64,000 bases of DNA, taken from assembly GCA_023101725.1 (NCBI GenBank), contig JALJCO010000083.1, forward strand, positions 972,501 through 1,036,500, written 5' to 3'. The stretch is from Atherinomorus stipes (Eukaryota > Chordata > Actinopteri > Atheriniformes > Atherinidae). Both the position numbers and the translations under genes were made by a program. The stretch's first letter is position 1. Each line of letters starts with the position of its first letter. The notes under the pieces are model-generated. The model did no database searches. It was not told the origin of the DNA and was given only the letters and a program-made list of their open reading frames with translations. Of the stretch, positions 33,801 through 45,028 are shown piece after piece.

Positions 33801-36800
33801 CTGAACAAATCGCATTAAGTGCATGGACATATGTAGATTCCTGCTGAAATACACAAACTTGACTCTCTTCCACAGATATCAATAGCCGAGCGGCTTGGCG
33901 AGATAGATCTGTCGGTGGTCTCTAGTGAGAAGGGAGCTCAGAAAGTAAAGGGCTCGTTACAGACGGATAACTTTGCAGTGCTGCTGGCGCAGGGCCTGGA
34001 GAGCAATGACGCCACTTTGTTAAATGTAAGTTCTCAACCAGATGTGTGTATGTAATACTAGAAACGTTTCATCCTCTGAACAGCTTCCAACACAATTCTT
34101 GGTGAACTGAAATGAAGCTTTGTCCGTTATTTATTCAGATGTAACATGAACACCTTTTCCTTTTCACTCCCGCAGAAAATTTTCCAGAATCGTAAAGAAG
34201 CTGTAATAAAGAAGACGATTGCTCGGTTACCCCTCTCAAGTGTTATCCCATTGGTGGAAGAGGTGAGAAAACCTGTTTTTGAAACTATATTTTGTTTCTT
34301 TAAACCCACACTAACCTGTAATGATGTTTGAGCTCAGTGTGAGGACTTGTGATGCTGCAGTTTTTAATTATTCATCTTTTCTGTAGATAACAAACAGACT
34401 CCAAGGACATCCTTACACGTAAGTAGTTTCTTACCTGATTTTTAGAATTTGATTTACCCAAGTGGAGTGTATTTGTGTAACTGCATGATGAAAACAAGGT
34501 CAGCTTGCGTGACGGTGTGCATGTTTCTTTCTACAGGGGCATCCTGATGGTACGGTGGCTCAAAGCAGTTCTTGTGCACCATACATCGTACCTGGCATCG
34601 GTGAGTCACGTTCTGATGATGCAAAGCCACAAGTTGCTTTAATATCTGATGCATTAGTTTCCCCTTTGTACAAATAGTGGAAAGTGGTGTCTCCTGTAAC
34701 TTTCCTTTAAGAGGTGAATATCTGTCTGCTATAATTACAGCGTTACTCAACTAGCACAGTTGTGTCGACGCAACATTTGTAACTTTGTATTTGCAGCTTA
34801 AATGTCTTTAGTAGTTTCTGTGGACTTGTCCTGATCCATCTGTGCCTCCAACAGCTTCCAGACCTGGTTTCCCAGCTGGGAGTCCTCTATCACATGATCG
34901 AGAGCAGAGTGAAGATGTTCCACAAACTGACAAAACTGCAAGGGAAACTGCATCTCCTAATGACGCAGGTAGGTGGCATCATTGTTGCTTTTTAACATAG
35001 CTTTAAATGAAGGTGTTTAATAAGCTGAAAAACACTCAAATTTAAGTGATCATTGCGGTTAAGACAGAGCAGGTAAAACAAAGGTGTCGGGCTCAGTTTG
35101 AATCAAACCACAGTAAGATGTAGCAGGACTTCACAAGCATCTTGAAGTTTTGAAGCTGCTTGTGTGGATCTGAGAAAAACTCAGTATCTGATTGGTTACT
35201 GTCAGCTGAATTATAGCAGCACATGTTTGCCAGCTCTAAACCACCTGGACCCGTGTCCTACAGGTTTTAGACGTTTCCCGGCTGTAACACACCTGGATTA
35301 AATGAAGCCATTCTCCAACAGCTTGTCAAGTTCTACGTCAGCCAGCTATGAACCCTTTCATTTGAATCAGATGCATTGGAGCAGGGAAACATCTAAAACC
35401 TGCAGGGTGCTGGCCTTCGAGGAGCAGAGTTGCTGATCTTTAGAATATAGAATCTGTTTGACTTTCAAAACCCAACAAGTGGAATAAATCAGATGATTGT
35501 AATGATCAGAGGTGGACATTTTAGGTGCCAGAGGTCAAAATCCTGTCATGTTTTTGGATCTGTGTTTACATAAAGAACAGGTGTTTTTCCTAACAAGCTC
35601 ATCTACCTGCAGAGGAGCTGTTCTAATTAATTATTACGTTAAAGACGGAAGCGATGCAGTGTTTGTGCACTGACACAGATGTAAACGAATGAAACCAGAT
35701 ATGTGGGTTTACATGCGCAAGGACCTCAGAGTGTAGGGGAGGAATCTAGATGTGTTAATCTGGCTTCCCGTAATCAGACTATGCCATTATCTGATAAAAG
35801 ATAGTCTGCAAAGGGTGCAACAATTTCGGTTTGGTTCGATACTTGAGTGTCATGGTTCATTTTTTGTTTTGTTTTGGGTTTTTTTTTTTTTTAATACCAA
35901 ACAGAGATTTCCTTTTTATTGTCAGTGTAAATATGCAGCCATATTTGTCATATTCCCACTGATGTTGTTCAGCATTAGGTGGCAACTCCGACTTACTGTT
36001 GCGCTTTTTTCCATGACTTACTATTGAGGCCATAGTTGACATGAAACCAATGTAATTCCAAACGCCAGATCAAAATGATGGTGACGGAGTTTTGATTTCA
36101 GGTATTGACATAGGCAACTATGTCCCTGATTGTTTATTGTTTATACGGATCCCCATTAGCTTCCACCATGGTGGTAGCTACTCTTCCTGAGGTCCGCTAG
36201 TAAAAACCAGCGGAAAAACCTTATGACGTGGATGTCATAAAGTGATCGAGAGTATTGGACAGAGGGAAAACTTGGCGACTGCGATTGTTTTTACTGGTTT
36301 TTCCAACTTGTTTTTAGAATAAGGCCACAGCTTCTACTAGTGCAAGTCAAGCTGATTAGTCAGTGGAGGTAGCACATCCTCATAAGCAGCGGTATTTAAA
36401 CAAGTTAAAAATGGTTAGCTTGAGCTGCCCTTACCCTTTTCCTCCTGCTGTTTGTTGATCTGATAAAATCACCAGCTTCGCCTGATTCACACCCTGTGAT
36501 TTATATGAGTATGTCATACACAGTGTCTCTCCTTACACTAGAGCAGATGTAAAAGCCAACAAATGTCTGGATGCTTACCAGTTTGTTGTTGCTCGCTGGT
36601 TCACTGGGGCAAGGTGCTATGCTAACCTCCCCGTTTTCTGTCCTCATCATGGGTAAACGATGAAATGCCAAGTTTGGTTTCCATCCTCATCTGTTGGAGC
36701 AACTGACTGCGCAGCACACAGTGACTAGTTTTATTTAGTTTTTCAGTGAAATATTTGTAAATAGAAGCTAAAAAATTAGGCTGCACGTTGTCTGGAGTTC

Positions 36801-39800
36801 AATGAGCTTAATGATGTTAAGCATTGTTTTGACCGTCATGACAGTCGGTGATCACTAGGGATGTATATCGTGATGATTTTATCGATACTGATACCCATAT
36901 CGATACTCCTTATCGATACCGGTATTTATCGATTCTCTTATTGATACTATAACATAATTTAGAGTAAATAATAAAGACATTACTATATGTTAAAAGATCC
37001 AGTGGTGGAGAACGTTTGTTCAGATGATGTTGAAGAAGCCTGGACATAAAAGTGGGTGAAGGACAGCTGGGAGAATATGGGAATTGTGTCTGTCTTATTC
37101 CATCTGTGATTATTTGACTGTGTAATGATAACTCGATGGTTAGGTAGATGTACAAAAAGTATCAATAAGAGTATCGTTTGTCCAGAATCTTACGGTACCC
37201 TGGTATCGTTAAGATTAGGAACGGTACCAAACGATACTGGTACTCGGTATACATCCCTAGTGATCACTGGAGTAGCTCTGAACGATTTTGGGAAAAATCT
37301 AATTGCGCTAATTCTTTTTTTCAAAATATTTGTAATTGCGATATAAAATGCAAATTTTTTCACGTTTTCCATGCAGTGTTTCCCCGTGAAATACAGGGAA
37401 GCAATCAGTTCAGTGTAACAAAAACACGATTAAACCAGTGAATCCTTCCAGAAGGCAAGAACTTGGAGCATAAGTTTCTTTTTTTTTTTTCAACCTGGAC
37501 CTTATTTCTAGTTTATACGTGAGTTTACTCACTGGTAAAATTTCTGTATCACTTTGACTCCGGTGATAGTAGTTGAGTTGCCCTTCTTTTGCAGTTTTTA
37601 GTGTCTGGGTAGCGAGCTGCTTCAGGCGCGTGCACGGCCTTTAGAGTGCAAAGAAACTCCCCAATAACTAACACAGAGTTAGTTACTGCCTACTTCATGT
37701 GACCAGATGATGTGGGAAAATTGCATCACGGTGCGATTACAAAATTGCGCTAATTAAAATTGCAATATATTTGCAAATGCGATTAATTGTTCAGCTCTAC
37801 ACTGGGGAGCGTGACGTCACGCACTAAAGGTCAATAGTTGGGGCAGGAGTCATGTTGCAGCGAGCTTACTTCTTATAGTTGGTCTCATTAGCTTGACTGA
37901 AAGCTTGTGGGAGGCGCTTAGTGGATCTGCACTCGACAATCCAGCCTGGGCAGAGTAGTCGAATGCAGGTCTACTGAACTTTCAACACGGAGCTCATCAT
38001 CTGAAGGCAAAGATAAAATAAATCTGTATTGCTCAAGCAGTGCTCTCAGCTCCGTACTGATACATGTGTTGTTGCAACCCTACTGCCGACTTTCACTTGA
38101 ATTATCTTTTAAACCCAGAAATGAGGTAATGACCAGATGTTTGGTCTGTATGTGAACAGACTCACCCTGATGGAAAAGTTTTCAACATTAGAGATCACCC
38201 TCTCTGATCAAGGACCAATCTCCTGCAGGTTTGAGATGTTTCCCATCTCCAACACACCTGACTCAGATCACCTAAATACTAATGGACTTATTCAGAACGT
38301 AACTGTTGGACAACCATTTAATTTCAGTCAGGGGTGTCGGAGCAGGAAAACATGTAAAACCTGCAGACATCAGCCCCCGAGTGTAGGAGTTGGTGATCCG
38401 AGCTCTACACGGGTGAAAACCAGTTATGAAATCTTAAAATCAATAATGTTAAAGTTGAGTTGCTGCACTTTTTAGCAGATGACTGATGTGTATCCACATA
38501 CAAGGAGCTGCAGAGCTGCGGTCGACCACCAGGGAGGAAGCTGAGGCTTACATAACAACTTTTAAAATGTCAGGCAGGGATGGGGCTGCACCTTTTTCAG
38601 TTTAACCTAACATGCATCTAACCACCATGTTTGTACAGCTTGGTGGGGCCTTTTTTGTGGAGAGATTGCTGCATCTGGAAATAAATTGCGAGAGGGGGAG
38701 TGATCTGTTCGTGCAACCCTCCCATGAACACATATAGTTTTTAATGCTCCTTCCAGCAGCTGTAATGTTCTGACTGATCAGTGTACAGTGAGGATAGATT
38801 TTATTTAGCAGCAAGTTGAACCAGATTCTGAAAAGGAGGATCATGATCTGCTGAAACCTGTTTTTTTTGGATGGGTAATGTCTTTTTTTTTACCACTAGG
38901 TGGCGACAAATGACAGCAGCAACTCGATCTCAGACCTTGACCACACAGCCAAGCTGGTGTATGAAGAGGGTAAGTGTTTGTTGTTTCGTGTAGAGCCCCT
39001 CTATGCTCCATCATAACAACCTTCTGTTTCCCATCTGTCCTTTTTCCTTGACACCCTCCTGACTAGTGTCGGCACCGTTTCCTCCACATTCTCTCTAGAT
39101 GTGCACAACTTTGTGCCAGTGATGCAGCCCAGCGAGCAGCTCACAGGATTAAAGTGATAATCTTATTTCAGCCTTTGCTCATTGCTTGTTCATATTTTGT
39201 TTTATCTGGTGCTTTGCAACATGTTTGAAGGCAGCTGCCCGGTCGGCTGCTGTTGTCGTCACCGGCTGTCATTATCTCACCAATTGATCTGGAGCCATGT
39301 GGGACTTGTGGTGAGGAGTGCACTGAATCAGTTAAGTTTTATGAAGACAGTGTTACCCATCATCATGCAGCCGCTCTTGGCGATGCACCACACGCAAACA
39401 CGGCTCCTGTTGCCTGGCAACCTGACCGGCAGCGTTCAGATCCTCCCCTTTGAGCGAAGCAACAAGGCCCTGCTCTGTTCACTCTCATTTCTCATTACAG
39501 TACTGTATAAAATGCTTTATTGAACCACATAGAAAATTGGCTTTCATGAAATAATTAACCTGCGCCTGGAGTTCCAATACCCCTGTCAGTGGTCCAGGAT
39601 GTGAGACGGCGTTGAACAAAAAAAGTTAATAATAGGAGCTGATGAGCAGGAAGGAGAAGTTTGTTCCTTTGTGTCAGCGCTGTGTGGATCATGCCATGCA
39701 CCGGGCTTATTATGGGTCCAACATGGGAATCTGACAGGAAGCTGGAGGCTCGTCTGACTTGTTAGTGAATCACACTTTGACAGTTGGCACAGCGAAAGGA

Positions 39801-42136
39801 AATGATGAAGCAGTATAAATGATAGATGATATCAGCTCATCATTATCTGCATAGTGATATTAGAGGGTGAAGTGGGGTCAAATACATACCAGCAGTTTCT
39901 TGAAGGAAGCAGTTTGTTAAAACGGCTAAAGATGAAAATGAGTAGATTGCATATCCTGAACACACCTCAACAGAAGAATCTTGATTTTTATTATATTATC
40001 TGTTATTTGTCAGGACATCTGTGGATGGGATTTTTTTTTTTCTTTTCAAGAATGTAAAAAAGAATGTCGGTAGTTTATGCAAGTCAGCACAATAATCTCT
40101 TCACATTTGAAGCTTTTTGCAGGCAGAATGAGAGAAAACCCATCAAACCTTAGCTGAAAAACTCTTCTCACAGCTTGAAGACTTTTTACAGCAGCCATTT
40201 GTCATACATGGTGCTACTAAGCTCTTTACACATCAGGTGCTCAGTACTTGCTTTGGACCAGTTTCCTTTTACTTAACACGACAAAAAGTCCATCACAGCA
40301 GTCCATTTGAAGTTTTAAAGGTATTTCTTTTTAACTTTATGTCTAACTTTGTGCCTTTGCAAAGTCATGAACAAATGTTTACACATTGCAACTCCCAATG
40401 TCTTCACTCATTTAAATTGTCAATTTTTTTCCTATGAAGGAACTTAAAGCGCTCACAGTAGGTCCATCATTCTTTCACTCCCCATTCATACTTGGTGATG
40501 GTAAGCTATGTATGTAGCCACAGCTGCCCTGGGGCAGACTCACAGAAGCGTGACGGCCATTTCGCGCCTACGGCCCCTCCGACCACCACCGGAACATTCA
40601 CACACATTCATACAATGGTCTCTCAGGTTGGCCCGTTTCATGCTCCCCTTTGTGTTGCACACTTTTTCTGTCACTGCTGTTATTGTGGCCCTAAAATGAC
40701 CCGCGTACTCTCCAGTGGGGCTATTATGCCTCTAAAAACAAGTTTTGTTATATCACTGTAATTTCATTCTTGTGGTATCTATTTTCTCGGTAATTACTTC
40801 TCCCTTTTATTTGTGTATCAAGCAAGCTTGTTAGTTACGCTCAAAGCTGCAAAATATTTATCTATATGTGTCTGTGTGCTGGTGGTGGAGGTTTGATGAG
40901 ATGCTCATCAAATCAGCCAGCCATCTCTCCCCTCCCGCACCGTGCAGGCCATATTTTCGTGGCCAAATGGCTCCACTGTATTGAAATGCAAATACGTTAT
41001 TTCCTCGGTATAAAATGTAAACAAACTGAAGCTTTTTTCTTTTTCTTTTCACTTGTTGTGGGAGGAGTTGTGCCTGGACTGATGGAATGAGAACATTTTT
41101 GCATTAGAAGCTGATGGATTTGTTTTTCTTTGTTTGCCCTTTGCAGAGTCATCTGATGAAGATGAGGCTTCTGGTGATGAAGGTTTCCCTGATGGGGACT
41201 CTGATGTAAGTTGACTTGTCCAAAAAAAATTCACCTACAAGTAGGGATGGGCGATACCGAAATCTTTCTTGTTGATATGATGCCAGTAGTAATGGTACTT
41301 TTTCATCGATACTGATACAGATACCAATACTGTTTGTTCCTGAAAAGAAAATCACATGATTGTACAGTTTGCATGAATATCTATGCATGAATGTATGGGA
41401 AATATTAGATATAAGTCAAACATGAGAACAGAAGTACTGGAAAGAAATGTTTTTAAACAAATTATATTGATGAGTTAAACAAAAATAAGATAAGATAAAT
41501 TTCTTTCAATTATCAAATATCTCAAGTACAGAGTATGATTATTTAAATTCATTCAGTGGAAAATGTTCAAATATAACATGTAATAGTAATATTATAAATT
41601 TACCAAAACATAATGTGCAATAACCTGCAATGAAGCACTGAAAAATACCAAAACATCATCACTATCGGTAGCATCATCATGACATCCGATTGGCTACCAC
41701 CATCATGTGACACAGAAGCTAGAATCTAGCTGCTTTCACAGCATTTCATTGCCTAAAACTCTGAAGTGGTAACAAATTTTATGTTTTGTATCTGTACAGT
41801 GTTGTCGCGATACTCAAAAATGTATCGATTCCGATATTTTGTGTGGCTGGTGTCCAAGTATCGACTCCAGGGTATCGATATGCCCATCCCCATCTGCAAG
41901 ACGTCAGGATATAACTCCTGACATGTCAGGCCTCCACTTCTGAGCCAAGTGTTGACATGTTTGTTATCCATCTTTTTCAGCATTGGGAAGAAGATGAGGA
42001 GATGGAGGAAGATGCAGAGGGGAAAGCAGATGAGGAAAAATCAGATGAGGAAGACGAGGATCCTGACAGCAGAACAGAACCCAAAGCAAACGGAGAGGAG
42101 GACATGGAGCATGAAAACGAGAGCGAAGAAGAATGA
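15848..42136 (+). CDS. wdr43: WD repeat protein 43 (UTP5 homologue, small-subunit processome)
   Basis: Nucleolar t-UTP/UTP-A component needed for pre-rRNA transcription and 18S processing. Coding exons: 15848-16054, 16753-16887, 17926-18047, 27957-28077, 28462-28580, 29439-29541, 29662-29726, 31073-31232, 33338-33424, 33561-33686, 33876-34025, 34176-34262, 34387-34418, 34537-34600, 34855-34968, 38900-38969, 41147-41205, 41981-42136. Total 1977 bases: 658 codons plus TGA; human WDR43 has 677. All introns are GT-AG and the phase closes. ATG has G at -3 and +4. WD40 blades include [60 protein letters not shown] and [17 protein letters not shown] basic RKKRK stretch (about 73-78) is a likely nuclear signal. 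[10 protein letters not shown] opens the linker. The Utp12 helical domain spans about 445-565 ([14 protein letters not shown] ... LHLLMTQ). An acidic Asp/Glu tail covers about 588-658. Introns 3 (9.9 kb), 15 and 16 are swollen by transposons. A possible additional exon is listed at 32066. Confidence 0.97.
16055..16752 (+). other. wdr43: wdr43 intron 1
   Basis: A 0.7-kb intron with CpGs near its start. No repeat, snoRNA or other element was recognised. Confidence 0.5.
16888..17925 (+). other. wdr43: wdr43 intron 2
   Basis: A 1.0-kb intron holding the 174-bp hAT-like MITE at 17563-17736. It ends in a long pyrimidine tract before the acceptor at 17924-17925. Confidence 0.6.
17563..17736. mobile_element. 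hAT-like MITE, 8-bp TSD GTATTAAA
   Basis: The ends TAGGGGTGTAACGAT and ATCGTTACACCCCTA are exact inverted copies. Exact 8-bp duplications GTATTAAA flank it at 17555-17562 and 17737-17744. At 174 bp it is one of the smallest intact copies here. Confidence 0.92.
19885..21283. mobile_element. hAT-like element, 17-bp TIR and TSD CTTTCTTG
   Basis: The left end TAGGGGTGCACCGATTG is exactly mirrored by CAATCGGTGCACCCCTA. Exact 8-bp duplications CTTTCTTG lie at 19877-19884 and 21284-21291. Subterminal regions are dense in GATCGG. At 1.4 kb it is long for a MITE, yet no hAT transposase (no BED finger or dimerisation motif) can be read in any frame. A (GA)n-G run lies at 20854-20880. TTTGATGTCATGGCACCTTT near 21118 suggests a further nested fragment. 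Confidence 0.92.
20854..20880. repeat. (GA)n followed by a G-run
   Basis: About nine GA units followed by nine G, inside the hAT-like element at 19885-21283. Confidence 0.85.
23613..23634. repeat. Homopolymer C run
   Basis: 22 consecutive C. Length is likely unreliable in any assembly. Confidence 0.9.
24224..24759. mobile_element. MITE of the GGGATGGGCGATACC family (third nesting level)
   Basis: The start AGGGATGGGCGATACC and the end TTTCGATATGCCCATCC match the copies at 41242-41892 and (inverted) 47621-48849. Shared interior blocks are GTGCAATAACCTGCA and CATCATGACATCCGAT. Contains an A-run near 24332-24350. Target duplication unclear. Confidence 0.78.
28293..28400. repeat. Dispersed repeat fragment in wdr43 intron 4
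   Basis: CAGGGTTACTTAATTCGGTCC followed by AAGGGCCACAATTCC resembles the end of common fish non-autonomous repeats that read 'tccGGTCCTcgAGGGCCAC'. Boundaries are approximate. Confidence 0.4.
28581..29438 (+). other. wdr43: wdr43 intron 5
   Basis: Bases 28990-29045 can be read as [10 protein letters not shown], resembling the first catalytic-Asp motif of Tc1 transposases, but the surroundings are too decayed to bound an element. Nothing else was recognised. Confidence 0.4.
29727..31072 (+). other. wdr43: wdr43 intron 7
   Basis: A 1.35-kb intron. No coding frame, repeat family or convincing box C/D RNA was recognised. A weak C/D-like spacing at 30415-30502 was rejected. Confidence 0.45.
31346..31850. 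mobile_element. hAT-like MITE, TAGGGCTGTGCAATTAAT ends
   Basis: The ends TAGGGCTGTGCAATTAAT and ATTAATCGAGCACCCTTA are imperfect inverted copies. The flanks TTTCAGAT (31338-31345) and TTCCAGAT (31851-31858) match at 7 of 8 bases. No coding capacity. Confidence 0.85.
32066..32161 (+). CDS. wdr43: Possible extra in-frame cassette exon of wdr43
   Basis: The 96-bp segment follows CTTTACACCTAACAG and is followed by GTAGTGAGG. It is open in the frame needed between exons 8 and 9 (phase 0 on both sides) and would add 32 residues ([20 protein letters not shown] ...). The human protein joins the flanking exons directly with no counterpart to these residues. I therefore exclude it from the main model; it may be a minor isoform or chance. 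A 16-mer AAGAGCAAAGTGTTGG is shared with exon 10. Confidence 0.3.
32428..32992. mobile_element. hAT-like MITE, TSD TTTTAGAT
   Basis: It starts TAGGCCTGGGACGATAATAA and ends TTATCATGCCAGGCCTA. Exact 8-bp duplications TTTTAGAT lie at 32420-32427 and 32993-33000. The interior has a purine-rich block (32735-32820) that opens long but meaningless frames. Confidence 0.92.
35236..35436. mobile_element. Palindromic non-autonomous repeat (CCTGCAGGTTTT family)
   Basis: The left arm (CTACAGGTTTTAGACGTTTC, TAACACACCTGGATTAAAT) is inverted in the right arm (TTTGAATCAGATGCATTGG, GCAGGGAAACATCTAAAACC). Related copies: 38200-38404, 46213-46312 and 46613-46783. These are typical fish hAT-type MITEs; the exact ends here are worn. 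Confidence 0.65.
36856..37259. mobile_element. hAT-like MITE, TSD GTGATCAC
   Basis: The ends TAGGGATGTATA and TATACATCCCTA are exact inverted copies. The duplications GTGATCAC are at 36848-36855 and 37260-37267. The interior is rich in GATAC/GTATC. Confidence 0.92.
37273..37799. mobile_element. hAT-like MITE, TAGCTCTGAACGATT ends
   Basis: It starts TAGCTCTGAACGATTTTG and ends GATTAATTGTTCAGCTCTA. The flanks CACTGGAG (37265-37272) and CACTGGGG (37800-37807) match at 7 of 8 bases. Its left TSD overlaps the right TSD of the preceding element. A fragment of the CAACCTGGACC family begins at about 37467 inside it. Confidence 0.88.
38200..38404. mobile_element. Palindromic non-autonomous repeat (CCTGCAGGTTTT family)
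   Basis: TCCTGCAGGTTTGAGATG with TCCAACACACCTGACTCAGA on the left, inverted as TCAGGGGTGTCGGAGCAGG and TGTAAAACCTGCAG on the right. Confidence 0.65.
38970..41146 (+). other. wdr43: wdr43 intron 16
   Basis: A 2.2-kb intron. Bases 40480-40640 (TAGCCACAGCTGCCCTGGGG ... CACACACATTCATACA) are a dispersed repeat common in fish; its class is not determined. The rest is unassigned. An ATGATGA at 39802 has no matching box D. Confidence 0.5.
41242..41892. mobile_element. MITE of the GGGATGGGCGATACC family in wdr43 intron 17
   Basis: It begins TAGGGATGGGCGATACC only 37 bp after the exon 17 donor and ends GATATGCCCATCCCCA. The flanks CCTACAAG and TCTGCAAG match at 6 of 8 bases. Same family as 24224-24759 and 47621-48849. 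It makes up most of the 775-bp intron. Confidence 0.82.
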
Positions 42137-42776
42137 GAACAAAATGTCAATTATACATAAAATGGACTTGAAAGAGTTATATATACTTTCATTTTATTTT
42201 CATGCTTTTGATTTTATTATCAAAAAAAGAAAAGGTTTTACAGAATCAAAGGACATGTGAAATGAGGCCAGATGGCGCCCCCTGCCTCGCCACAAGGTCG
42301 GCGATGCCAAGCTCGCCATCTTCTCATCATCTGAGCAACATTCTGCAAAAATGAAATCAATGCAAACCCCCGTTTCTATGCCAACCTGCATCCCAGCTCT
42401 ACATCCCGACGAGCTCATTTTTATCCTGTTCAGTTTGCCCACATTTCACTTCTGCATTCCAAATTTTCTATCACAATGTGATAAAATAGTATTCGAACGT
42501 ATTCCATGTTCAGCTTAACGGCAGTTCTTAACAGCACTCTGACTCTGTGATTGGTTTATTTTAATTCAAGTCTGTGGGCCGTCTGGAACACGTTGCAGAG
42601 CGCCGGAGTAGAGTTGGGATGCAAACCTCATCCTCGACTGTTTGTTGTTCGGAGTACCAGAGGCGGGACTGCAGGGAAGACCATACATCATGTTCCTACA
42701 CAATGTAAATCTGTATGTACAGTGAAGTGTTTGTATGAGCTCTTCCGCTACAGCTTTTCCCCAACAACCCTTTGGG

Positions 42777-42966
42777 ATTAAATGAAATCCTGTAAAGTCT
42801 CCTGAATGTTGTTTTTCTTTGACTTTAAAAAAAAATGTCGCAGCTCTCTTGTTTAAATTTCTGTGTGTGTTTGGTTTTTGGACGTGTCCTGATGTCCACT
42901 GCCTTCAAACAATAGTCACAGCCAACCGAGTAGCAAAAAATGTGAACGTTCAAACAGGTGAATAAA
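42777..42966 (+). promoter_or_regulatory. wdr43: wdr43 poly(A) signals
   Basis: ATTAAA at 42777-42782 and AATAAA at 42961-42966 are the first plausible signals after the stop codon at 42134-42136, implying a 3' UTR of roughly 0.65-0.85 kb. Confidence 0.5.
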
Positions 42967-45006
42967 TGGGTTCTCAAAGTAGTTTTCTGTGTTTGGGGTT
43001 GTTGAACTTTTCAGGTGTCGCCGGGCAGATAAGGGGAGACACCATGGCCAAAACCCTGTTTTTTCATCACCTGGTCAAATTTGAGATTTTTGTTTTTTTC
43101 CTTCCAACATGTTTTCTTTCAGACTAGTGTAAAAAAAAAAAAAAAAAAAAAAAGTCAAAACATTTTATGGGTTTATTTCATGATACTTTGTCTGATGCGC
43201 CCAAATCCCATCAAAATGCAGCTAAAGTTGCTAAACATAGCGTTCTAATTTTGTAATGTTAATATACGGTGTGAGATTCTAAATATACGGAGCAAAGGTC
43301 TGTTTCTGGTCCACTCTGAGTTTATTTACTGCTTATTTACTGATAGAATGACATAACCTTGCAATTTAAAAGGTTAAAGAATAACAAATTTATACTTTTA
43401 ATGAAAGGGCAGCTGTAGTGGTAAATTCCTAAATCATAAATGAGTCAATCCTGTATTTCATGCCAAAGGAGTCCTCTCTCTCCTGACTGTGCAGCTCCTT
43501 GTCCCAGAAGCCCTTGCTGGTAGGTAACTGGGTTATTCCTTGATGAAACTATGGTGTGGAGTACGGAAGCTTAGATTGACCATGCCTGCATTTATTTACT
43601 GTCATTACTGTGATGTCACAATCGGTCAAAGATTAGGCCCCAAGGGGGAAATTTATCAAAAAGCTCATTTTCATGTGTTTAAACAATTTAAATAAATTAT
43701 TTTTCTTTTTTAACAATAAGCTGTAACTTAGCCCAGTATGAACTTTTTTTTTTTTTTTTTGTCTCAGGGTCACAAAATAAGCTGTAACACCAGTGGTTGG
43801 TGCATTCACAGCTTATTTCATTTTTCATGGTCAGAATTGGGAATAATGTGCAACAACCTGTTGAGGCTCCATGTCTGATTTTGTTCACTTTTTTCCTGAA
43901 CTTTAAGAATTTTTTTCACAGTGAATCACCTGTTACCTCAAGAAATCAGAATTAATCTCAAAACGAGTTAATTATCTTGTTATAGCAACAGTAAAATGCT
44001 GAATTAAGCTTTGCCATTTTCAGCTACAGCAGTGGGTCGTACCAGAAAACATCACTTTAAGATAATTCCACACGCAAGAGTCGCCAAATTCACTGCATAG
44101 ACACGTATGATGCATGAGCGGTGAGTTTGTCAGAAGGTGCTGCAACAGTGGCTTTCAGCTCTAAGTGATTGCAGGTTGACATCTGGCAGTTTTTCAGTCC
44201 CAGTTTTTTACATTTCAAACTGTCTAACAGAGAAACGTGTTTGAATGAAAGCAGTTTTATTAGGAATTTGCTTTCCTGCTATTTGAAAAAGACTCATTTT
44301 TGAAAATGTGGCAGGCTTGGGCGTATTAATGTCCAACGTGCACATGCAGAAGAGATTCAACCCCTAAATATTCTCCAGTCTGGTTCTGAGAGCAGAGTTT
44401 TACACCATTTCTGTTTTACTTACTTATTTCCATTGATTTTAAAAGTCCAGTTTTTGTCTATTTAAAAGAATATTTAGTTTTTTGTGTCATCAAATCTTAA
44501 TGGCAAAAAAAAAGAAAAAATTGCGAGTACAGGTGTTGAGTATGTTTACTAGCGTGTGCATAGTATTTTGTAATAGCTACATAAAGAGACAGTGTAGTTT
44601 CTATGAAATGAAACATCTCAGTTTAAGCATCTGATTTGTTTTTTATGTTCTGTTTAGAATAAAATACGGGTTGATGAGATAATAAAATAATTGCAAATAT
44701 ATATATATAGATATATATTTAACATTTAAGAGAGTCATGACTTTTGGAGATTTAAGGTAATAATGTATACTTATTCAATAAATATTTTAATGACTTGATG
44801 AATTAATAACTGAATGTTTTATTTTGGTTACACTGTACAATACACAAACAATTTAAGCTTTGTGCATTTAACGGAAAAAACATTTTTCCATACTTACTTG
44901 CACAAATACATTTTTTAAACCAAACTCAAAAAGAATAGGCTGAAGCTGAGGCTTATTTCTGCCCATCCAGTACAAGTCATAAAATTATCCAAGAAATCAG
45001 TGACTC

Positions 45007-45028
45007 AAATAAATAAATAAATAAATAA
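45007..45028. repeat. (AAAT)n microsatellite
   Basis: Five tandem AAAT units. Confidence 0.85.

Larger units (their letters stand above)
34969..38899 (+). other. wdr43: wdr43 intron 15, transposon-rich
   Basis: A 3.9-kb intron with palindromic repeats at 35236-35436 and 38200-38404 and the paired hAT-like elements 36856-37259 and 37273-37799. Bases 36120-36210 (GGATCCCCATTAGCTTCCAC) look like a dispersed repeat end. The remainder is unassigned. Confidence 0.6.

Noticed and set aside
34485..34552. ATGATGA in intron 13 with CTGA downstream
   Set aside because: The CTGA lies inside coding exon 14, so it cannot be an intronic snoRNA.
36070..36130. ATGATGG ... CTGA in wdr43 intron 15
   Set aside because: Too short (about 56 nt), imperfect box C, only a weak A/T terminal pairing.
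39801..39880. Perfect ATGATGA box C in wdr43 intron 16
   Set aside because: The expected CTGA is CTGC, and no other box D lies at a plausible distance.
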